Assembly: GCF_022761125.1 (NCBI RefSeq)
Contig: NZ_JAKWJR010000008.1
Span: forward strand, 124,001-188,000
DNA: 64,000 bases
Direction of reading: 5' to 3'
Origin: Nocardioides sp. SR21
Lineage (GTDB): Bacteria; Actinomycetota; Actinomycetes; Propionibacteriales; Nocardioidaceae
Part shown: in pieces, positions 8,489-16,208 of the stretch
Numbering within the stretch: position 1 is the stretch's first letter
How the letters are laid out: each line of letters begins with the position of its first letter
The notes under the pieces: generated by a model
Told to the model about the DNA's origin: nothing
The model's input: the letters and a program-made list of their open reading frames with translations, nothing else
Databases searched by the model: none
Made by a program: the position numbers and the translations under genes

Positions 8489-9646
8489 CTATCGATCGAA
8501 GGCTTCTCGGACCCGGTCCTCGGTGAGGCCGTAGTCCTTGAGCGTGTAGGTGTGCGACGGCTTCGCCTTGCCCTGCTTGGACTCCTGGTCGATCGCCTCG
8601 ACCGCCGCCTGCACGGCGGGGGTCCAGTCGAGGCCGAACTGGTCGTAGATCCGCCGCGTCACCGCGAGCGGGTCGGAGACCAGGTCCTTGAAGGCGATGT
8701 CGATGAACTGGTCCTGGTCGTACGTCGGCCGCGCGTCGTGGAACGCGTGGAACGCCCGCGACCACAGGTCCAGCTGGGTGTGGCCGATGACGCCGCCGAC
8801 GTACGTGTCGCTGTGCCCGACCGTGGTCTCGGCCGACAGCGAGCACGACGACGCGATGCAGGTGACCGGGTCGCGGTGCGTGTAGACGATCAGCGCGTCC
8901 GGGTAGACCGTCATCAGCGCGTCGAGCGCGGTCATGTGCGACGGGTTCTTGAGGATCCAGCGCTTCTCGGGGTCGTTGAGCCCGACGAGCTGGAGGTTCT
9001 GCTTGTGCCGCGCGTACGCGTCGGTCCAGTCCTGCTGCTGGAGCCACTCGGTGTAGCGCGGCAGGTTGGCCAGCGACTCGTAGGAGTTCGACTTGCCGGT
9101 CTGCCGGAGCAGCCGCCAGCACTCCTCGACGGTCGTGGCATCCATGTAGTGGATCCCCATGAACTCAGGCGACTCCACGTGGTGCGCGGTGAACGCCTGC
9201 TGCATGGCGGTGAAGATCGGGTCGGACTCCCACGTCTCGCGCGGCGGTCGCGGCTGCGGGTACTGCGTCAGCCACATCTCCAGACCCTGCGCGTTCGGGT
9301 CCGCGTGCAGGTAGCGGTGCAGCGCGGTCGTGCCCGTGCGCGGCAGCCCCATCAGGAAGATCGGCCGCTCGATCGGCACGTCCCGGTGCTCCGGGTGCGC
9401 GGTGAACTGCGCCTGCGTCAGCAGGACGCCGACCAGCGCGGACTTCACCTCGCTGCGCTGGAAGTAGTTGCCCCGCGGCGTCAGCCCGGCCTCGGGCGAC
9501 GACAGGTCCTCGGTGAGGACCCGCAGCCCCTCCTCGTGCACGCCGTCCCCGAAGTCCGACATGCCGGTGGTGCGGACGGCGGCAGCGACGATGTCCTCGT
9601 AGCTGCCGACGTCCGCCCGCTCCCGGGTCATGATGTTGTCGCTCAT
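8489..9646 (-). CDS. PAPS-dependent sulfotransferase family protein
   Basis: 385-residue sulfotransferase-fold protein. The 5'-phosphosulfate loop is GLPRTGTTALHRYL (about 99-112) and the 3'-phosphate-binding element is VYTHRDPVTCIAS (about 255-267). Family members transfer sulfate from PAPS to lipids or small alcohols, but many actinobacterial homologs lack proven activity. The order DUF1214-SDR-sulfotransferase on one strand matches, as I recall it, the Rv3531c-Rv3530c-Rv3529c block of the Mycobacterium tuberculosis cholesterol region. A steroid-related substrate is plausible. Confidence 0.88.
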   Translation of the reverse strand: MSDNIMTRERADVGSYEDIVAAAVRTTGMSDFGDGVHEEGLRVLTEDLSSPEAGLTPRGNYFQRSEVKSALVGVLLTQAQFTAHPEHRDVPIERPIFLMGLPRTGTTALHRYLHADPNAQGLEMWLTQYPQPRPPRETWESDPIFTAMQQAFTAHHVESPEFMGIHYMDATTVEECWRLLRQTGKSNSYESLANLPRYTEWLQQQDWTDAYARHKQNLQLVGLNDPEKRWILKNPSHMTALDALMTVYPDALIVYTHRDPVTCIASSCSLSAETTVGHSDTYVGGVIGHTQLDLWSRAFHAFHDARPTYDQDQFIDIAFKDLVSDPLAVTRRIYDQFGLDWTPAVQAAVEAIDQESKQGKAKPSHTYTLKDYGLTEDRVREAFDR

Positions 9647-9658
9647 GCGTTTCTTTCG

Positions 9659-9700
9659 GTGGTCGAGTGCCGTCGCGAGGAACGAGCGACGGTGTAGCGA
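9659..9700. repeat. Dispersed nested-palindrome repeat fragment
   Basis: Between the sulfotransferase and SDR genes, a hairpin CCGTCGC-N9-GCGACGG (9670-9692) carries the core CGAGGAACGAG, with GGTGGTCGAG to its left. A near-identical core in inverse orientation (CTCGTTCCTCG) occurs at 15246-15256 and GAGGAACGAG again at 31246-31255, so this is a member of a repeat family inside an operon. Confidence 0.55.
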
Positions 9701-9703
9701 GAC

Positions 9704-10543
9704 TCAGTCGTGGAACTCGCCGCAGTCGACGGTCAGCATCTGCCCCGTGACCGCGGACGCCAGGTCGGAGGCGAGGAACAGCGTCGCCCGCGCGACCTCC
9801 TGCGGGGAGGCGAGCCGCTTCAGGTCGGTCGGGCCGGCCTTCTCGGCGTACACCTCCTCGTGCGTCTTGTTCTCCACCGCGCCGAGGAAGTCGAAGTAGC
9901 CGCGGTTGACGTCCTCGTAGATGTACGACGGCGCCACGCTGTTGACGCGGATGCCGCGCGGGCCGAGCTCGGTCGCCAGCGACGACGCGAGGTGCTCGAG
10001 CGCGCCCTTCGACAGCTTGTAGCCGGCGTACTCCGGCTGCGACGAGAACACCACGCAGGAGTTCAGCATGATGATCGAGCCCTTGGACTCCGACAGCGCG
10101 TCGGCGAACAGCGCCGAGAGCCGCAGCGGGGCGAACACGTTGGTCTCGTTGACCTTGGCGAGCTTGCGCGGCTCGATCTGCGTGATCGGGTCCATCGGCG
10201 GGATCGTGAACGCGTTGTTGATGACGCAGTCCACGCGGCCGAACGCCTCGAGCGTCTTGTCGCGCAGGTTGGCGCGCGAGTCCTCGTCGGTCACGTCGGC
10301 CACGACGCTGACCACCTTGGTGCCGTGACCCTCGAGGTCGGCCTGGAGCTCGAGCAGCCGCGACTCGGTGCGGCTGGCGATCACCAGGTCCGCGCCCATC
10401 TTCGCGGCCTCCTCGGCCAGCGCCCGACCGAGGCCGGGGCCGATGCCGGAGACGACCACGACCTTCCCCTTCAGCAGGGGTACGGCGCTGTAGCGGTCCT
10501 CGATCGAGGTGTCGTGGGCCTGGGCGTAGCCAAGGTCGCTCAT
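9704..10543 (-). CDS. Short-chain dehydrogenase/reductase
   Basis: 279-residue classical SDR. The cofactor motif is SGIGPGLGRALAEEAA (a TGxxxGxG variant with Ser first), then NNAF, and the catalytic pair YAGYKLSK near residue 195. The C-terminal PGxxxT-region is APSYIYEDV. It presumably oxidises an alcohol or reduces a ketone in the unit's pathway. The ATG at 10543 overlaps the preceding DUF1214 stop by one base (TGATG), so the two are translationally coupled. Confidence 0.92.
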   Translation of the reverse strand: MSDLGYAQAHDTSIEDRYSAVPLLKGKVVVVSGIGPGLGRALAEEAAKMGADLVIASRTESRLLELQADLEGHGTKVVSVVADVTDEDSRANLRDKTLEAFGRVDCVINNAFTIPPMDPITQIEPRKLAKVNETNVFAPLRLSALFADALSESKGSIIMLNSCVVFSSQPEYAGYKLSKGALEHLASSLATELGPRGIRVNSVAPSYIYEDVNRGYFDFLGAVENKTHEEVYAEKAGPTDLKRLASPQEVARATLFLASDLASAVTGQMLTVDCGEFHD

Positions 10544-11697
10544 CAGCTGATCATCCTTCGGGCAACGGAGCGCTGCCGGGCGGCGATCCGCGCGGCGTAC
10601 TCCTCGGTGGTGAGGGGAGTGAAGTGCGGGACCCGAGAAGGTACGTCGGCGAGCGGCATCACCTCGGCGACCGGGCCGTCGTCGGCTCCCAGGTCGCGCT
10701 CGAGGCGCTGCCAGCGCAGCATGATCGCGCCGGTGCGGTGGCCGGTGGTCTCCAACCAGTTCGCGATCGGGGTGCCGCCGGGCGGCGTCTCCGAGATCAC
10801 GAACCGCATCTTGCCGTCGGGGTCGACCTGCGCCTGTGCCTTGGTGAGCGAGGTCTGGTGCGTCTCGTAGTCGGTCGAGGCGTACCAGTCGGAGCCGATC
10901 TGGATCGCCTGGTAGGCGCAGTCGGTGCACTCCGGCACGGTGATGACGAGCGCCTGGTCCTCGGCGAGGTCGTAGTGACCGATCGAGGACCGCTGCGACG
11001 ACAGCCCGCCGGGCGTCGACTGCGGCGCGGTCGGCACGTTGGCCGGCTCCTTGTACTGGAAGAAGTGCGGGAAGGCGATCCAGGTCTGGATCGACCCGAC
11101 CAGGCTCTTCGCCGCGACCTCGTAGCGCTGCGCCAGCCGCTCCTTGCGCAGCGGCTTCGCCGGTTGGCCCAGGGTGTCGACCCGCTCGATGGTGAGCGTG
11201 CCGCGCTCCTCGGTGTCCCAGTCGTTGAAGACCTCGCGCACGATCATCGTCTTCGCGCCGGGCTCGGCGACGTAGCGGAACTCGAAGCCACCGTCGGCGT
11301 CCTTCTCCAGCTCGCGGTCGTCGAACGCGAGCATCGACCCGGCCGCCGAGTCGGCGGAGTAGGAGCCGGACATCACCTGGAACGACAGGTCCGCGCTGGT
11401 GCCGCGACGCCCGCGGATGACGTACTCCACGCCCTCCTTGAGGTAGGCGTTGAAGTAGATCGCGTCCGGGTTGTCCAGGCCCTGCCGGGAGAACTGGTGG
11501 GTGGGGTTGATGAACAGCGGCCGGTCGAGGTCGTGGTCGAACGCCATCTGCATGGCCATCCGGATCCGCCCGGAGAGGTAGTCGTAGCCCTCCAGCCGGT
11601 CCTGCTCGGTCTTGATGAACGGCGCGTTCGCGACCAGCTCCTCGGCCTCGGCGATCGCGTCCTGGAGGACCTGGGTCAGGCCGTACGACTCGCTCAT
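10543..11697 (-). CDS. DUF1214 domain protein
   Basis: 384 residues, no signal peptide or membrane segment. The C-terminal half has the DUF1214 pattern (LVITVPECTDCAYQAIQIGS, then FVISETPPGGTPIANWLETTG), a family of unknown function often found beside sulfotransferase and SDR genes in actinobacterial steroid or lipid clusters. Overlaps the LLM gene before it (ATGA at 11694-11697) and the SDR after it (TGATG), so all three are tightly coupled. A structural or substrate-binding role is possible, but no catalytic residues can be named. Confidence 0.85.
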   Translation of the reverse strand: MSESYGLTQVLQDAIAEAEELVANAPFIKTEQDRLEGYDYLSGRIRMAMQMAFDHDLDRPLFINPTHQFSRQGLDNPDAIYFNAYLKEGVEYVIRGRRGTSADLSFQVMSGSYSADSAAGSMLAFDDRELEKDADGGFEFRYVAEPGAKTMIVREVFNDWDTEERGTLTIERVDTLGQPAKPLRKERLAQRYEVAAKSLVGSIQTWIAFPHFFQYKEPANVPTAPQSTPGGLSSQRSSIGHYDLAEDQALVITVPECTDCAYQAIQIGSDWYASTDYETHQTSLTKAQAQVDPDGKMRFVISETPPGGTPIANWLETTGHRTGAIMLRWQRLERDLGADDGPVAEVMPLADVPSRVPHFTPLTTEEYAARIAARQRSVARRMIS

Positions 11698-12572
11698 CCG
11701 TTGACCTTGTGGATGACCTGCTCGGCGTACCGCTCGAGGTGCTCGATCTTCTTGTCGAGCGGCTCGGTGTCGGGACCCATGATGTACGGCACCCGGAAGC
11801 CGACGATGCAGTCGGTCACGCCCTTGTCCTCGAGGCGCTTGATGCCGTCGGGGGTGTAGGCGTCGAACGAGATCACGTGGACCTCGAAGTCGTCGCGGGT
11901 GTCACCCTCCTCCTTGCGGATCTCCTGGAGCCGGGTGAGCATCCGGTCGAGCTCCTCGCCGTCACCGCCGGCGTGCATCCAGCCGTCGCCCTTCACCACG
12001 GCGCGGCGCAGCGCGGCGTCGACGTGCCCGCCGACCAGCAGCGGGATCTTCTCGCTCGCGCCGGGGCACTGCTTGAGCTCGTCGACCTCGTAGAACTCAC
12101 CGGAGTACGAGAAGAACTCGCCGGTCGTGAGGCCGCGCAGGATGTCCATGCACTCGTCCATCCGCTTGCCGCGCTTCTCCCACGAGACGCCGAGGTTCGC
12201 GAAGTCCTCGGGCCACGGCGAGATGCCGACGCCGAGGCCGAGCCGGTTGTTCGAGAGGAACGCCAGCGACGAGGCCTGCTTGGCGACCAGCACCGGCGGG
12301 CGCACCGGCAGCTTCAGCACGAACGGCGTCAGCCGCAGCGTGGTCGTGTGCGCGAACAGGTGCGCGCACAGCACCATCGTCTCGATGAACTCCTTGCCGT
12401 CCAGGAACGCGCGGTCCCCGGTGTCGGTGTAGGGGTACTTCGAGTCGGAGTCCTTGGGGTAGATCAGGCTGTCGGCGACCGTCATCGACGTGTAGCCGGC
12501 GGCCTCGGCGGCCTGGGCGAGCGGCGCGTAGTACTGCGCCTGGGTCATCGCCTCGGCGTAGGTGAATCGCAT
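11694..12572 (-). CDS. LLM-class F420-dependent oxidoreductase
   Basis: 292-residue luciferase-like (TIM-barrel) oxidoreductase, probably using coenzyme F420. Family landmarks: RFTYAEAMT start, AKQASSLAFLSNNRLGLGVGISPWPEDF (strand 4-loop, cofactor/substrate pocket) and PLLVGGHVDAALRRAV (phosphate-side loop). First gene of the five-gene unit, with its ATG 36 bp from the KstR-like box. The presence of a second F420-type protein (13070) on the divergent side supports a shared F420-linked redox pathway. Confidence 0.88.
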   Translation of the reverse strand: MRFTYAEAMTQAQYYAPLAQAAEAAGYTSMTVADSLIYPKDSDSKYPYTDTGDRAFLDGKEFIETMVLCAHLFAHTTTLRLTPFVLKLPVRPPVLVAKQASSLAFLSNNRLGLGVGISPWPEDFANLGVSWEKRGKRMDECMDILRGLTTGEFFSYSGEFYEVDELKQCPGASEKIPLLVGGHVDAALRRAVVKGDGWMHAGGDGEELDRMLTRLQEIRKEEGDTRDDFEVHVISFDAYTPDGIKRLEDKGVTDCIVGFRVPYIMGPDTEPLDKKIEHLERYAEQVIHKVNG

Positions 12573-12607
12573 CTCTGGCCTTTCGGTTATCGAGCCTGTC
12601 GAGATAC

Positions 12608-12621
12608 TAGAACGTGTTTCA
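12608..12621. promoter_or_regulatory. KstR-like operator box
   Basis: TAGAACGTGTTTCA matches all eight fixed positions of the published KstR consensus TnnAACnnGTTnnA. It lies in the 70-bp space between the divergent LLM (start 12572) and NTF2-like (start 12643) genes. KstR is the TetR repressor of cholesterol catabolism in mycobacteria and rhodococci; no kstR gene is in this window. Confidence 0.6.
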
Positions 12622-12642
12622 GTTTCATGCCACAGTTCTCCT

Positions 12643-13068
12643 GTGGACCTTCAGGAGATCAGCGATCGCCTCGAGATCGAGGGCGTCATCATCCGCTACA
12701 CGCGCGGCATCGACACCGGCGAGTGGGACCTGCTCGACACGGTCTTCACGCCCGGCGCCGAGATCGACTACACCGAGTCCGGCGGGATCGCCGACACCTA
12801 CCCCACGGTGAAGACCTGGCTGGCCGAGGTGCTGCCGGCGTTCTTCCCCAAGCGGATGCACTCGCTGGCCCAGATCGCGATCACCCTCGAAGGGGACGAG
12901 GCGATGGCGACGGCGTACTTCCACAACCCCATGCCGATGGACGACGGCAAGGGTGGTGAGAAGGTCGTCGAGTTCGGCGGGCTCTACCACCACACGATGA
13001 CCCGGACGCCGGACGGATGGCGCAGCAGGAAGCTGCACGAGGAGATCGTCTGGAAGCGGGGGATGTGA
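12643..13068 (+). CDS. NTF2-like (SnoaL) family protein
   Basis: 141 residues with the SnoaL/ketosteroid-isomerase-like cone fold pattern: N-terminal helix LQEISDRLEIEGVIIRYTRGIDTGEWDLL, then FTPGAEIDYTESGG and a C-terminal sheet ending in DGWRSRKLHEEIVWKRG. Members may be isomerases, dehydratases or binding proteins. GTG 12643 is chosen because frames upstream run into the KstR-like box. It is followed after 1 bp by the Ddn-like gene, and both are divergent from the LLM unit, so probably co-regulated. Confidence 0.82.
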   Translation: MDLQEISDRLEIEGVIIRYTRGIDTGEWDLLDTVFTPGAEIDYTESGGIADTYPTVKTWLAEVLPAFFPKRMHSLAQIAITLEGDEAMATAYFHNPMPMDDGKGGEKVVEFGGLYHHTMTRTPDGWRSRKLHEEIVWKRGM

Positions 13069-13069
13069 C

Positions 13070-13552
13070 GTGGCGGTCAAGGACAAGCCCGAGGGGCTCG
13101 ACTCCCCGCTGACCGCCAAGATCATCAAGTACGGCGCCAAGGCGCAGGTCCGGGTCTTCAAGCTCACCAACGGCCGGATCGGCTCGAAGTGGCGGATCGG
13201 CGCGGGCTGGAAGAAGCCGGTCCCGACGCTCCTGCTCGACCACGTCGGTCGCAAGTCCGGCACGACCTTCACCACGCCGCTGCTCTACCTCGAGGACGGC
13301 CGGGACCTGGTCATCGTCGCCTCGCAGGGCGGCCTGCCGAAGAACCCGCAGTGGTACCCGAACCTCCTCGCGAACCCCGACACCACGGTCCGGATCAAGA
13401 AGGAGGGCGTACGCCGCGTGCGGGCGCGGACCGCCGATCCGGAGGAGAAGGCCGCGCTCTGGCCGAGGCTCGTCGAGCTCTACGCCGACTTCGAGAGCTA
13501 CGCCTCGTGGACCGACCGGGAGATCCCGGTGGTCGTGCTCGAACCCCGCTGA
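13070..13552 (+). CDS. Ddn-like deazaflavin (F420)-dependent nitroreductase family protein
   Basis: 160 residues from GTG 13070. Contains the family motifs LLLDHVGRKSGTTFTTPLLY (F420 phosphate contact), LVIVASQGGLPKNPQWYPNLLANP and VRRVRART. Homologs such as Rv3547 (Ddn) reduce quinones or nitroimidazoles with F420H2. Starts one base after the NTF2-like stop, so the two form an operon under the KstR-like box. Likely reduces an enone or quinone intermediate; the substrate is unknown. Confidence 0.88.
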   Translation: MAVKDKPEGLDSPLTAKIIKYGAKAQVRVFKLTNGRIGSKWRIGAGWKKPVPTLLLDHVGRKSGTTFTTPLLYLEDGRDLVIVASQGGLPKNPQWYPNLLANPDTTVRIKKEGVRRVRARTADPEEKAALWPRLVELYADFESYASWTDREIPVVVLEPR

Positions 13553-13622
13553 CCGCGGGGCTTGCGCCGTCACCGACAATGGTGGGGACGACCGCACCAG
13601 AATCCCGGGGAGTGACCACACC

Positions 13623-14195
13623 GTGTCCGAGCAGCTGCCGGAGCCCCCTGACGACGGTCACCCGATCCTCGCGGGCGTCGGGGCCCTCGTGGGCGTCACG
13701 CTCGCCGTCGGTCTGATCCTCGGCGGCGTGGCGGTCGCCGGCGCCAAGGTCGTCGGCATCGGCGACGACGGCGACTCCAGCGGTGCCACGTCCGAGCGCT
13801 CGCTGTACGTCCCGCGCCCGGAGCGGACGCCGAAGGAGACCTCGCCGCAGATCACGCTCGCGCCGGGTGACTCCACGGCCTCCTCCTCGCCCACCCAGAG
13901 GCCGACCCGCAGCGAGTCGCCGCGCACGCAGATCACGCTGTCGGCGGGCTCCACCTCGGTCGGCTCGATGGACCGGCTGGACCTCACCGGCGTCTACGCC
14001 GGCGGCGAGGGCGCGATCCTCCGCGTGGAGCGCTACGCCGGCGGCTCGTGGCAGGACTTCGGCGTCACGTTCTCGGTCAGCGACGAGATGTTCCAGACCT
14101 ACGTCCAGACCGGCGTGCTGGGCGTGAACAAGTTCCGCGTCGTCGACACCGACTCCGGCCTGGAGTCGAACGAGGTCCGAGTCACCGTCGGCTGA
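13623..14195 (+). CDS. Single-pass membrane protein with Ser/Thr/Pro-rich linker, unknown function
   Basis: 190 residues from GTG 13623. Short acidic cytosolic head, one membrane helix (about 16-38, ILAGVGALVGVTLAVGLILG), a low-complexity linker rich in Ser, Thr and Pro (about 50-105), then a small beta-rich outer domain (LDLTGVYAGGEGAILRVERY ... SGLESNEVRVTVG) that looks Ig-like. I do not recognise a family. It stands alone between the Ddn-like and stress-protein genes. The extracytoplasmic domain suggests surface attachment or sensing; no catalytic residues are visible. Confidence 0.7.
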   Translation: MSEQLPEPPDDGHPILAGVGALVGVTLAVGLILGGVAVAGAKVVGIGDDGDSSGATSERSLYVPRPERTPKETSPQITLAPGDSTASSSPTQRPTRSESPRTQITLSAGSTSVGSMDRLDLTGVYAGGEGAILRVERYAGGSWQDFGVTFSVSDEMFQTYVQTGVLGVNKFRVVDTDSGLESNEVRVTVG

Positions 14196-14219
14196 CCGCC
14201 GGATGGCTAGGCTGCGGCC

Positions 14220-14627
14220 ATGACCGCCAGCCGCACCGTCCTCGTCGGCCACGATGGTTCGCCGTCCGCACGCTCCGCCCTCGTCTGGGCCCTGCAGTAC
14301 GCCGGCGAGACCGGCGCGCGCGTGCGGGTGCTGCGCGGGTGGTCGATGTCCACCGCCCCGCGGCCCGCGTCGATGACCGGCGGCTACGTCCCGCCGATCG
14401 AGGACTTCGAGGCGGCCGTCGTCGAGGATCTCCGGTCGGACATCGCCCCGGTGGTCGCCGGGTCGAGCGTCGAGGTCGAGTACGTCGCCCACCACGGCTC
14501 GGTCGCCGAGGAGCTGGTCCGCGAGGCCGGGCCGTCCGACCTGATCGTGGTCGGCTCCCGCGGTTCGGTCACCGACCACTGCGTGAAGCACGCGGCCTGC
14601 CCGGTCACCGTCGTCCGCGGCGACTGA
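14220..14627 (+). CDS. Universal stress protein (UspA family)
   Basis: 135-residue single Usp domain. VLVGHDGSPSARSALVWA at the N-terminus is the usual beta1-helix1 segment, but the C-terminal ATP-binding G-x2-G-x9-G-S/T pattern is altered (VVGSRGSVTDHCVKHAACPVTVV), so ATP binding is doubtful or weakened. TAGGCT lies six bases before the ATG (leaderless). Cytosolic, probably induced under stress; partner unknown. Confidence 0.9.
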   Translation: MTASRTVLVGHDGSPSARSALVWALQYAGETGARVRVLRGWSMSTAPRPASMTGGYVPPIEDFEAAVVEDLRSDIAPVVAGSSVEVEYVAHHGSVAEELVREAGPSDLIVVGSRGSVTDHCVKHAACPVTVVRGD

Positions 14628-14682
14628 GCGCCGCTTCCCGACCAGATTGGTCCGGAATTCTTAGGCATTCCTCATCCGGATG

Positions 14683-14696
14683 CTTTCCGCGGAAAG
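14683..14696. promoter_or_regulatory. Palindrome, candidate MarR operator
   Basis: CTTTCCGCGGAAAG is a perfect 14-bp palindrome just before a -10-like TAGATT (14697-14702) and the GTG at 14710. Its position would block polymerase, which fits autorepression by the MarR protein. A second dyad, GACCA-N3-TGGTC, lies near 14639-14651. Confidence 0.5.
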
Positions 14697-14709
14697 TAGA
14701 TTACCTTCC

Positions 14710-15228
14710 GTGCAAGATATATTCCCCGTCGTGAACGCTGAGCCGGACCTCGTCGGCCGAGTCATCGCTCAGTGGGAGGGGCTGCGCCCGGAGACGGACG
14801 TCTCGCCGATCGGCATCATCGGCCGCATCCACAGCATCGCGGACTGGCTGACGGAGCAGCGTGTCGCGCTCTACGCGCGCTACGGACTGGGTGCCGGTGA
14901 GTTCGACGTCCTGGTCGCGCTGCTGCGCTCGGGAGCGCCGTACGAGATGTCTCCGACGGCGATCGCCGACTGGACCCTGGTCTCCAGCGGCGCGGTCACC
15001 AAGCGGGTCGACCGCTGCGTCGAGCAGGGCTGGGTGACCCGCCGGTCTGGACCAGGTGACGGCCGCAGCCGGGTGGTCACGCTGACCCCCGCCGGCAAGG
15101 AGCTGATCGACATGGTGTGGGCCGCGTCGCTCTCCCGGGTGCACGAGCTGGTCGGCGGCCTCGCCGTCGAGGAGCGCGACCAGCTGGCCGCACTCCTCGA
15201 CAAGTGGGGGCGCTCGCTCGACATCTGA
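14710..15228 (+). CDS. MarR-family transcriptional regulator
   Basis: 172 residues from GTG 14710. Winged-helix core about 50-140: LGAGEFDVLVALLRSG, recognition helix SSGAVTKRVDRCVEQGWV, and wing RRSGPGDGRSRVVTLTPAG, all standard for MarR proteins. GTG 14710 fits a leaderless start (TAGATT seven bases earlier); an in-frame codon at 14680 would overlap the palindromic operator and is rejected, while GTG 14731 is also possible. The nearest candidate target besides itself is the convergent aldo/keto reductase, but no operator is seen there. Confidence 0.9.
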   Translation: MQDIFPVVNAEPDLVGRVIAQWEGLRPETDVSPIGIIGRIHSIADWLTEQRVALYARYGLGAGEFDVLVALLRSGAPYEMSPTAIADWTLVSSGAVTKRVDRCVEQGWVTRRSGPGDGRSRVVTLTPAGKELIDMVWAASLSRVHELVGGLAVEERDQLAALLDKWGRSLDI

Positions 15229-15230
15229 GC

Positions 15231-15320
15231 CTCGATACGCCGTCCCTCGTTCCTCGTGATGACTGCTCGACCACCGGAGGTCGTGGTGGTCGAGCAGCGA
15301 GCGCCAGCGTGCGTATCGAG
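15231..15320. repeat. Nested palindromic repeat between convergent genes
   Basis: Outer arms CTCGATACGC (15231-15240) and GCGTATCGAG (15311-15320) enclose inner arms TGCTCGACCACC (15264-15275) and GGTGGTCGAGCA (15285-15296). It fills the space between marR and the aldo/keto reductase gene and may terminate both. The core CTCGTTCCTCG links it to copies near 9676 and 31246. Confidence 0.65.
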
Positions 15321-15324
15321 ACCC

Positions 15325-16170
15325 TCAGTCGGGGATCCAGTCGAACGCGTCCGGGTTCGGGCCGCGACGGCCGTCCTCGCCGCGGTCGAGGGCGGTGATC
15401 GCCGCGACCTCGTCCTCGGTGAGCGCGAAGTCGAAGATCTCGAAGTTCTCGCGCATCCGCGCCTCGTGCATGGACTTCGGGAACACGATGTCGCCGCGCT
15501 CGACGTGCCAGCGCAGGGTCACCTGCGACGGGGTCCTGCCGTGGGCCGCGGCGACCTTGCCGACGACCTCGTCGTCGAGGACGGCGCCCTGGGCGATCGG
15601 GGACCACGCCTCCACGACGACGCCGTGGCGGTGCGACGCGGCCCGGGCCTCCTCGTTGCCGAAGTACGGGTGCACCTCGATCTGGTTCACCACCGGCACG
15701 ACGCCGGTCTCCTCGACGATCCGGTCGAGGTGCGCCGGCTGGAAGTTCGAGACGCCGACGGACGTGGCCCGGCCGTCCGCCACGAACTCGGCCAGCGTCC
15801 TCCACGTCGAGACGAAGTCGCCGTCGTACCGCGTGGGCAGCGGCCAGTGGATGAGGAACAGGTCGATCCGGTCGAGGCCGAGCTTCGTCAGCGTCTCGTC
15901 GAACGTACGGCGCGCGTCGTCGGGCCGGTGGAACGCGTTGTTCAGCTTGCTGGTGACGTAGAGCTCGTCGCGGGGCAGCCCGGACGCCGCGATGGCGGCG
16001 CCGACGCCGGCCTCGTTCTGGTACATCTGCGCGGTGTCGATGTGGCGGTAGCCGACGCCGAACGCGCTCTCCACCGTCGCCTGCGTCTGGTCCGGCGGCA
16101 CCTGGAAGACGCCGAAGCCGAGCTGGGGGATCGTGGTCTGGTCGTTCAGGGTGATCGTGGGAACGGTCAT
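15325..16170 (-). CDS. Aldo/keto reductase
   Basis: 281-residue NADPH-dependent AKR of the 2,5-diketo-D-gluconate reductase type. Family signatures: GFGVFQVPPDQT, GYRHIDTAQMYQNEAGVG (catalytic Asp and Tyr), LFLIHWPLP with the catalytic His, and the C-terminal IVFPKSMHEARMRENFEIF NADPH-phosphate site. ATG 16170 is chosen over an upstream codon at 16188, which would add six residues to the family start. Divergent from the Nudix gene with a 38-bp gap. It reduces aldehydes or ketones in the cytosol; physiological substrate unknown. Confidence 0.92.
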   Translation of the reverse strand: MTVPTITLNDQTTIPQLGFGVFQVPPDQTQATVESAFGVGYRHIDTAQMYQNEAGVGAAIAASGLPRDELYVTSKLNNAFHRPDDARRTFDETLTKLGLDRIDLFLIHWPLPTRYDGDFVSTWRTLAEFVADGRATSVGVSNFQPAHLDRIVEETGVVPVVNQIEVHPYFGNEEARAASHRHGVVVEAWSPIAQGAVLDDEVVGKVAAAHGRTPSQVTLRWHVERGDIVFPKSMHEARMRENFEIFDFALTEDEVAAITALDRGEDGRRGPNPDAFDWIPD

Positions 16171-16208
16171 ACCTCTCTCAGTTCCCACCGGCCGTGGATC
16201 ATTCCCCC

